DNA of 64,000 bases from Taklimakanibacter sp049323275 (GTDB lineage: Bacteria; Pseudomonadota; Alphaproteobacteria; Rhizobiales; Aestuariivirgaceae). The stretch's first letter is position 1, and each line of letters starts with the position of its first letter. A program made the position numbers and the translations under genes. Positions 59,162-64,000 of the stretch are shown piece after piece. Below the pieces are notes generated by a model. It was given only the letters and a program-made list of their open reading frames with translations. It was not told the origin of the DNA and made no database searches. Where the stretch lies: the NCBI GenBank assembly GCA_049323275.1, contig JBMOOM010000103.1:62001-126000 (forward strand). Direction: 5' to 3'.

Positions 59162-60598
59162 ATGACGAACTATCCCGATACGCAGCTTTTCATCGACGGC
59201 GTCTGGCGTTCCGCCACCGGCGGCCGCACCATTTCCGTTCTCAATCCCGCGTCCGGCCAGCCGATCGGCTCCGTCGCCTGGGCCGACAAGAGCGATCTCG
59301 ACGCGGCGCTTGACGCTGCGGCGAAGGGCTTCGAGACCTGGCGCAGGATGTCGGCCTATGACCGCGCCAGGCTCATGCGCCGCGCCGCCGACAATCTGCG
59401 GGCCAAGGCGGAAGAGATCGCCGTGCTGATGACGCTGGAGCAGGGCAAGCCGCTCGCCCAGTCGCGGATGGAGACGCTCGCCGCCGCCGACATCATCGAC
59501 TGGTTCGCCGGCGAGGCGCCGCGCGCCTACGGGCAGGTGATCCCGGCGCGGGCGCCCGACGTCGTCCAAATGACGCTCAAGCTCCCGGTGGGGCCGGTCG
59601 CCGCCTTCACGCCGTGGAACTTCCCGATCAACCAGGTGGTGCGCAAGCTGTCGGCGGCGCTCGCCGCCGGCTGCTCGATCATCGTCAAGGCGCCGGAAGA
59701 AACGCCGGCCTCGCCGGCCGCGCTGATCAAGGCCTTCGCCGATGCCGGCATTCCGGCGGGCGTCGTCAATCTCGTCTATGGCGTGCCGGCGGAGATCTCC
59801 GAATATCTGATCCCGCATCCGGTCATTCGCAAGATCAGCTTCACCGGCTCGACGCCGGTCGGCAAGCAGCTCGCCGCTCTGGCCGGCCTGCATATGAAGC
59901 GCGCCACCATGGAGCTCGGCGGGCATGCGCCGGTGATCGTCGCCGAGGATGCCGATGTCGACAGCGTGGTCGGCATGATGGTGGCCAACAAGTTCCGCAA
60001 TGCCGGGCAGGTCTGCGTCTCGCCGACGCGCTTCCTGGTTCAGGAGGCCATCGCCGACCAGTTCACCGACCGCTTCACGGCCGGCGTCAAGGCGATCCGC
60101 GTCGGCGACGGCCTCAAGCCCGACACCGACATGGGGCCGCTCGCCAATGACCGCCGCATTCCGGTGCTCGAGTCGCTCATCGGCGACGCGGTGAGCCATG
60201 GCGCGCGGCTGACGACCGGCGGCCGCCGGATCGGCAATGAAGGATGGTTCTTCGAGCCGACCGTCCTGGCCGACGTGCCGGTGAAGGCGCGCATCATGAA
60301 TGAGGAGCCGTTCGGGCCGGTCGCGGTGATCAACCGCTTCGGCACGCTCGATGAGGCGATCGCCGAGGCGAACCGGCTGCCCTTCGGCCTGGCGGCCTTC
60401 GCCTTCACCCGCAGCAGCGCCACCGCCACGCGGTTCGGCAACGAGATCGAGGCGGGCATGACGACGATCAACCACCTGGGTCTGGCCCTGCCGGAAGTTC
60501 CGTTCGGCGGCATCAAGGATTCAGGTCACGGCACCGAAGGCGGCTCGGAGGCGCTCGAGGCCTATTTCGACACGCGCTTCGTCACCCGCAAGGGCTGA
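59162..60598 (+). CDS. NAD(P)-dependent aldehyde dehydrogenase (succinate-semialdehyde-type)
   Basis: 478 residues, ALDH fold. Catalytic Cys in NAGQVCVSPTR; general base Glu in MELGGHAP; oxyanion Asn in TPWNFPINQ; cofactor loop FTGSTPVGK. Sequence style matches the GabD/SSADH group, but aldehyde specificity cannot be fixed. The 185-bp upstream gap has no gene. A hairpin follows at 60614. Confidence 0.9.
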   Translation: MTNYPDTQLFIDGVWRSATGGRTISVLNPASGQPIGSVAWADKSDLDAALDAAAKGFETWRRMSAYDRARLMRRAADNLRAKAEEIAVLMTLEQGKPLAQSRMETLAAADIIDWFAGEAPRAYGQVIPARAPDVVQMTLKLPVGPVAAFTPWNFPINQVVRKLSAALAAGCSIIVKAPEETPASPAALIKAFADAGIPAGVVNLVYGVPAEISEYLIPHPVIRKISFTGSTPVGKQLAALAGLHMKRATMELGGHAPVIVAEDADVDSVVGMMVANKFRNAGQVCVSPTRFLVQEAIADQFTDRFTAGVKAIRVGDGLKPDTDMGPLANDRRIPVLESLIGDAVSHGARLTTGGRRIGNEGWFFEPTVLADVPVKARIMNEEPFGPVAVINRFGTLDEAIAEANRLPFGLAAFAFTRSSATATRFGNEIEAGMTTINHLGLALPEVPFGGIKDSGHGTEGGSEALEAYFDTRFVTRKG

Positions 60599-60613
60599 TC
60601 GTGAGAGCATGAT

Positions 60614-60640
60614 CCTGAAAGCCGCATAGCGGCTTTCAGG
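60614..60640 (+). terminator. Hairpin after aldehyde dehydrogenase gene
   Basis: Perfect 12-bp stem CCTGAAAGCCGC-ATA-GCGGCTTTCAGG. Its left flank GAGCATGATCC matches the left end of family-B palindromes, so this may be a truncated copy acting as a terminator. No U-run. Confidence 0.6.
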
Positions 60641-60698
60641 AACGCCATGAAACATCGTCAGCGCCGGCGCCTTCTGAGGAATGTGCCGGCGATTTCCA

Positions 60699-61595
60699 TC
60701 AGGCCTGCGGCGGCTTGCGGCGGAAGAACCTGGTGATGGCGCCGCCGCCCAGCGCGACGGCGATCAGGATCACCTTCCAGAATTTGGCGAGCGCCAGGCC
60801 GATCACCGCGAAGAGGCCGAGCTTCTTGGCCGCGGCGCCGCCGATCAGCGCCGCGAGACCGAACTCGGCCAGGCGGTCGGTCGAGGCATCGTAGTCGGTA
60901 TAGCTCTGGCCGGGCTTGTAATCGAGCGCCGCCAGCAGCGCGCCGGCATGCTTCTTGTCCGCGGCGATGCTGTCCTCGCCGGTCACCAGATTGAGCTCGA
61001 AATAGCCCTGCCGCCCCAGCGCATAGGTATTGTAGTTGATCGTTGCCGCTGTGGTGGTGCCGCGATCCCGTCCGAGAATGGACCATACGAGGCGATGGGT
61101 CGCTTCGTCGTAAGCCGGCTTCTCGGCCCAGCCGACGACGTCGAAAGGAGGAATGCCGCGCTCGGCGCGCGCCTTGTTGTCGACTTCGGTGCCGTCCTTC
61201 AGCGATTGCAACAGGTCGTCGGCATTCCAGGTCTTGGCGTCCTCATCGGCGATATGGCCGCTGTCGGTATAATTGACCGTCACGAACCAGAAAGGCTCCT
61301 GTTTCGGCACGATGAGTCCGAGGAAGCTCTCATGGGTCGAGTTGCCGAGCGCCCGCATGAAGGCGGCGGCTTCGGCGACGGGCACGAAACTGTAGGAATC
61401 GGAGAGCCGGATCGTCGCGAGATCGCGCAGGGCCACATCGGCGGGGCCGTTCGTCGCCGCCTTCATCGCGGCGATGTAGGCCTGCTCGATCTCGTTCTGC
61501 GCCGGAGTCTGGGCGCTGTCCTGGGCCAGGGCGCCTGGGAGCCAGAAGAGTGAAAGGATCAGGACGGCAAGCAGACGGGAAAGGCGCAGGGTCAT
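60699..61595 (-). CDS. DUF2167 family membrane protein
   Basis: 298 residues: signal peptide (MTLRLSRLLAVLILSLFWLPGALAQ), a periplasmic alpha/beta domain (about 30-235) with the family features TTTAATINYNTYALGRQGYFELNLV and a C-terminal membrane region (about 245-285) that ends in RKPPQA. The start is not certain: an upstream GTG at 61604 is possible. Function unknown; the family is often near envelope-stress genes. Confidence 0.78.
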   Translation of the reverse strand: MTLRLSRLLAVLILSLFWLPGALAQDSAQTPAQNEIEQAYIAAMKAATNGPADVALRDLATIRLSDSYSFVPVAEAAAFMRALGNSTHESFLGLIVPKQEPFWFVTVNYTDSGHIADEDAKTWNADDLLQSLKDGTEVDNKARAERGIPPFDVVGWAEKPAYDEATHRLVWSILGRDRGTTTAATINYNTYALGRQGYFELNLVTGEDSIAADKKHAGALLAALDYKPGQSYTDYDASTDRLAEFGLAALIGGAAAKKLGLFAVIGLALAKFWKVILIAVALGGGAITRFFRRKPPQA

Positions 61596-61720
61596 GGCGG
61601 CCACATATCTCAGATTGTGCTTCGGCGGGATGCGAGGCGTGGCTGTGGCACGTTGCGTAAGTCTGGATCAATAGTGAAACACCGGCCTGTCATCGCGGGC
61701 CGCGTCGTCGCAACGGGCGG

Positions 61721-62173
61721 TCACGCCGCTCCGGCCGAATCCTGGACGATCCCATGCTCCTTCAGGAGCGCCTCCTCGTCGCCGGACACCCATCCGAAGA
61801 CCTTCGCCTCGCCGCCGAGGATCTGCACGAGATAATGGACGTCGAAGTCGATCGTCACGTCGGGGCCGCCCCTTCGCGCATAGGTGGCCGTCCAGGCGAC
61901 ATGGGCGATCGCGTGAAGCTCGTCGATCGGCGATGTGCCGATATGCCTGATCCGCATCTCTTTGGTCCCGATGGCGCGATAGCGGTCATAGCCTTGCGCC
62001 ATGACCTCCTTGAGCCGCGCATCGTTCTTGCCGCTGTGGACGCCGGCGGGCGAGGCGGCGATGAAGTCCGTGGCATAGAGCGATGCCAGCGCCTGCGCGT
62101 CCATGTCGCCCCTGAGCGCGTGGTTGAACAGGCGCTCATAGCGCTCGAACAGCTGCCTGACCGCGTCTTCCAT
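61721..62173 (-). CDS. NTF2-like (SnoaL-type) protein
   Basis: 150 residues with a cone-shaped NTF2 fold: FERYERLFNHALRGD, SLYATDFIAASPAGV, MRIRHIGTSPIDELHAIAHVAW and YLVQILGGEAKVFGWVSGDEE. No catalytic motif can be picked out. The ATG at 62173 was chosen for AAGGAGAGG upstream; 15 extra codons upstream are unlikely. Lies just beyond the AraC gene on the same strand. Confidence 0.72.
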   Translation of the reverse strand: MEDAVRQLFERYERLFNHALRGDMDAQALASLYATDFIAASPAGVHSGKNDARLKEVMAQGYDRYRAIGTKEMRIRHIGTSPIDELHAIAHVAWTATYARRGGPDVTIDFDVHYLVQILGGEAKVFGWVSGDEEALLKEHGIVQDSAGAA

Positions 62174-62226
62174 TGCCTCTCCTTCAGGACGACAAATAAC
62201 GTGAACGCCCGCCATCAACGAAGGTT

Positions 62227-63279
62227 TCAGGCGAGCATGTGCAGGCGGCGGTATTCCGACGGCGTCACGCCGGTCCAGCGCCGGAAGGCGCGCGTGAAGC
62301 TCGCGGCATCGGCATAGCCGAGATCATAGGCGATATCGATGAGCTTGCATCGGGGGTCCTTGAGAAGGCGCGTCGCGATATCGAACCGGGAGCCTTCGAC
62401 AAGGGCCGAATAGTCGATGCCGCGCTCGGTCAGCCGGCGTTGCAGGGTGCGGACGCTGATCCCGGCGGCCGACGCGATCCAGCTGATGTGAGACTGGCCG
62501 TCCTTCAGGAACATGCGGACGAGCTGCCCGATGGAGTCGGAAAAGCCGAGCGCCGGGGCCGTGGAGGTGAGCGCCTCATACTCCCGCTGTTCCGTCTCCA
62601 GCCGGCTCAGCCGGGCGCGCTCGATGGGAGCGCTGAGAAGCGCGCGGTCGAAGATGATGGCCGACACGTCCTGCCGGCGGACCGGCACGCCGCCGAACGC
62701 GTCCGAACGTCCCGCGAGAGCGTCCCAAAGCGGCGCCGCCAGATGGATCTCGTTGGGCATCCAGCGGGGGCCTGCCGCGAAGCGGATGCAGTCGAGCAGA
62801 AGCATAAGCGTATATTGTTCGCCGTATTGCCGTCCCGGACCGACATTCGCGCCATAGGCGGTGCAGACCCGCGCCTTGCCGTCCCAGTCATCCACCCAGA
62901 TGAGTTGGGCGGAGTTGTAAAGATGGATGATCTGCGAGACCTTGGTCAGCGCGTCGAACAGGGTTAACGATTGCAGGACGAGCCGGCCGAACGCGCCGAG
63001 TTCCGGAACATGTGTGTCGCGCCCGACCAGGATGCCGAGTTCTCTGAGCCCTTCGGCGCGCGCGATTCCATCGATGAACAGAAGTCCCTGATTGAGCGGA
63101 ATGAGGCTCTCGGGATCGGACAAGGCGTGATGGGGGAGCCTGGCCTCGATCATCCGCCGCTCGACCGGTGCTCCGACTTTCTCGCAAAATCCGATGAAGG
63201 GGAGGAGCGAGCTCATCCGCACCAAAGGTATGGAGTCCCCGGTCCGGTCGTGGCCGGCACATTCCCTTGACGAATCCAT
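62227..63279 (-). CDS. AraC-family transcriptional regulator
   Basis: 350 residues. An N-terminal ligand-sensing domain of the arabinose_bd/OruR type (about 20-210) and a C-terminal double helix-turn-helix (about 250-348; ISWIASAAGISVRTLQRRLTERG and IDIAYDLGYADAASFTRAFRRWTGVTPSEYRR in two parts). Divergent from the DUF1254 gene, its likely target. Effector unknown. Confidence 0.88.
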   Translation of the reverse strand: MDSSRECAGHDRTGDSIPLVRMSSLLPFIGFCEKVGAPVERRMIEARLPHHALSDPESLIPLNQGLLFIDGIARAEGLRELGILVGRDTHVPELGAFGRLVLQSLTLFDALTKVSQIIHLYNSAQLIWVDDWDGKARVCTAYGANVGPGRQYGEQYTLMLLLDCIRFAAGPRWMPNEIHLAAPLWDALAGRSDAFGGVPVRRQDVSAIIFDRALLSAPIERARLSRLETEQREYEALTSTAPALGFSDSIGQLVRMFLKDGQSHISWIASAAGISVRTLQRRLTERGIDYSALVEGSRFDIATRLLKDPRCKLIDIAYDLGYADAASFTRAFRRWTGVTPSEYRRLHMLA

Positions 63280-63336
63280 CCTGATCTCGCCGCCCCGCTC
63301 GACTGCCGCCCCCGCGATGACCGCACGTTAGACCGG

Positions 63337-63348
63337 TTTGGCGCCAAA
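63337..63348. promoter_or_regulatory. TTTGGCGCCAAA palindrome between AraC and DUF1254 genes
   Basis: Perfect 12-bp palindrome in the 171-bp divergent intergenic region, 58 bp upstream of the AraC start. Position suits a regulator site; not more than a candidate. Confidence 0.3.
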
Positions 63349-63450
63349 TGCCAAGAGAGCGGAGCGAGGGCGGGGTAGAGTGGCGGCAGTCAAACGATCG
63401 GTTTCACACGGACGGATTGTGTTGTCGGGAATAAACACGCGGAGGAGAAT

Positions 63451-64000
63451 ATGATGAAGCTGACACGGCGCGCCCTTGCCTTTGGTGCGGCGGGCATGTT
63501 TGGAAGCGCCCACCTGGCCACGCTGGCGAAGGCGGATTGGGATAGTTTCGGGGTCGGCGAGGGACTCGAAGAATTCTGGCTGGCGACCGACGCTTACATC
63601 TATGGCTATCCGCTGGTGACGATGGAGATGACCCGCAGGGTCATGACCAATGTGGTGGAGCCCAAGGGGGCGCATGCGCCGATGGGCCAGCTCATCAAGC
63701 TGCGGCAGTACCCCGACGCCTCGTTCCGCGACGTGACCGCGCCCAACGCCGATACGCTCTACACTTCCGCCTTCCTCGATGTCGGCGAGGAGCCCTGGGT
63801 GGTGAGCCTTCCGGATCTCAAGGGCCGCTATGCGCTCTTCCCGATGCTCGACGGGTGGACGAATGTCTTCCAGGTGCCCGGCAAGCGCACCACGGGAACC
63901 GAGGCGCAGACCTATGCGATCACCGGGCCGAATTGGAACGGCACCCTTCCGGAAGGGATGAAGGAATACAAATCGCCGACCAGCCTCGTGTGGCTGCTCG
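63451..64000 (+). CDS. DUF1254 family protein (3' end outside window)
   Basis: First 183 codons of a gene cut by the right edge. Signal-like start with a twin arginine (MMKLTRRALAFGAAG), then the DUF1254 region: WLATDAYIYGYPLVTMEMTRR, APNADTLYTSAFLDV, GRYALFPMLDGWTNVF. The family pairs DUF1254 with DUF1214 in the same protein, expected beyond the edge. Role unknown. Excellent ribosome-binding site GGAGGAG at 63441-63447. Divergent from AraC. Confidence 0.85.
   Translation, partial: MMKLTRRALAFGAAGMFGSAHLATLAKADWDSFGVGEGLEEFWLATDAYIYGYPLVTMEMTRRVMTNVVEPKGAHAPMGQLIKLRQYPDASFRDVTAPNADTLYTSAFLDVGEEPWVVSLPDLKGRYALFPMLDGWTNVFQVPGKRTTGTEAQTYAITGPNWNGTLPEGMKEYKSPTSLVWLL

Noticed and set aside
1..64000. 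tRNA, rRNA, insertion sequences, prophage or integrative element
   Set aside because: No cloverleaf, rRNA core sequence, transposase, integrase or phage structural gene was seen on reading both strands; the repeats found are short palindromes without coding capacity.

Overview
The window is a high-G+C, tightly packed stretch of an alphaproteobacterial chromosome, most likely order Hyphomicrobiales (Rhizobiales). The grounds are the cytochrome oxidase gene order (coxB, ctaD, ctaB, a small gene, ctaG, coxC, DUF983, SURF1, thrC, M16 peptidase), an IalB-family protein, two DUF1127 proteins, a DUF4170 protein, an alphaproteobacterial-type GshA and interspersed two-hairpin palindromic repeats of a kind familiar from rhizobial genomes. 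I saw no rRNA, tRNA, insertion sequence, prophage or CRISPR array.

Layout. 1-2552: a copper P-type ATPase (cut by the window edge) and its CsoR repressor, divergent around two CsoR-type palindromes. 2583-6145: a MocR-type regulator, a DUF1127 protein and an omega-amino acid:pyruvate aminotransferase. 6165-10512: a TipF-like membrane protein with a degenerate EAL domain, a HAD phosphatase, a MaoC hydratase, RibF and two small proteins. 10588-14422: a LysR/PPOX pair divergent from an MFS exporter/SDR pair. 14412-18491: a leftward run of hydrolase, DUF4170, CysQ-like phosphatase, PmbA and UbiA. 18572-21376: rsmE, gshA and a DUF2569 membrane protein. 21376-24072: a nitronate monooxygenase flanked by two direct palindromic repeats, then LysR and a second DUF1127. 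24081-26204: a single-polypeptide trypsin-like protease plus EndoG/NucA-type endonuclease, the most unusual gene here. 26459-32470: guanine deaminase, two DUF937-type proteins (one with Gly-rich repeats), MATE exporter, HAD, class V aminotransferase and a YefM-YoeB toxin-antitoxin module. 32478-44811: tldD, ialB, the aa3-type oxidase and assembly cluster, thrC, an M16 peptidase and a GNAT enzyme. 44949-48617: a 1222-residue 7TM-PAS-GGDEF-EAL protein. 48628-52168: YqgE, a DsbD-N protein, peroxiredoxin, rnhA and ispH. 52484-57339: tandem glycine riboswitch and gcvT-gcvH-gcvP. 57397-64000: a FAH-family enzyme, an MBL-fold protein, an aldehyde dehydrogenase, DUF2167, NTF2-like, AraC and a DUF1254 protein cut by the right edge.

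How the genes work together. Clear units are copper efflux (copA/csoR), cytochrome c oxidase synthesis (subunits I-III with CtaB, CtaG and SURF1), glycine degradation under a riboswitch, and PmbA with TldD, which normally form one heterodimeric protease although their genes lie about 15 kb apart here. The protease-nuclease fusion, the repeat families with covarying stems, the DUF937 pair and the altered c-di-GMP proteins are the best candidates for something not yet described. All functions are read from sequence motifs and gene context; no database search was run.
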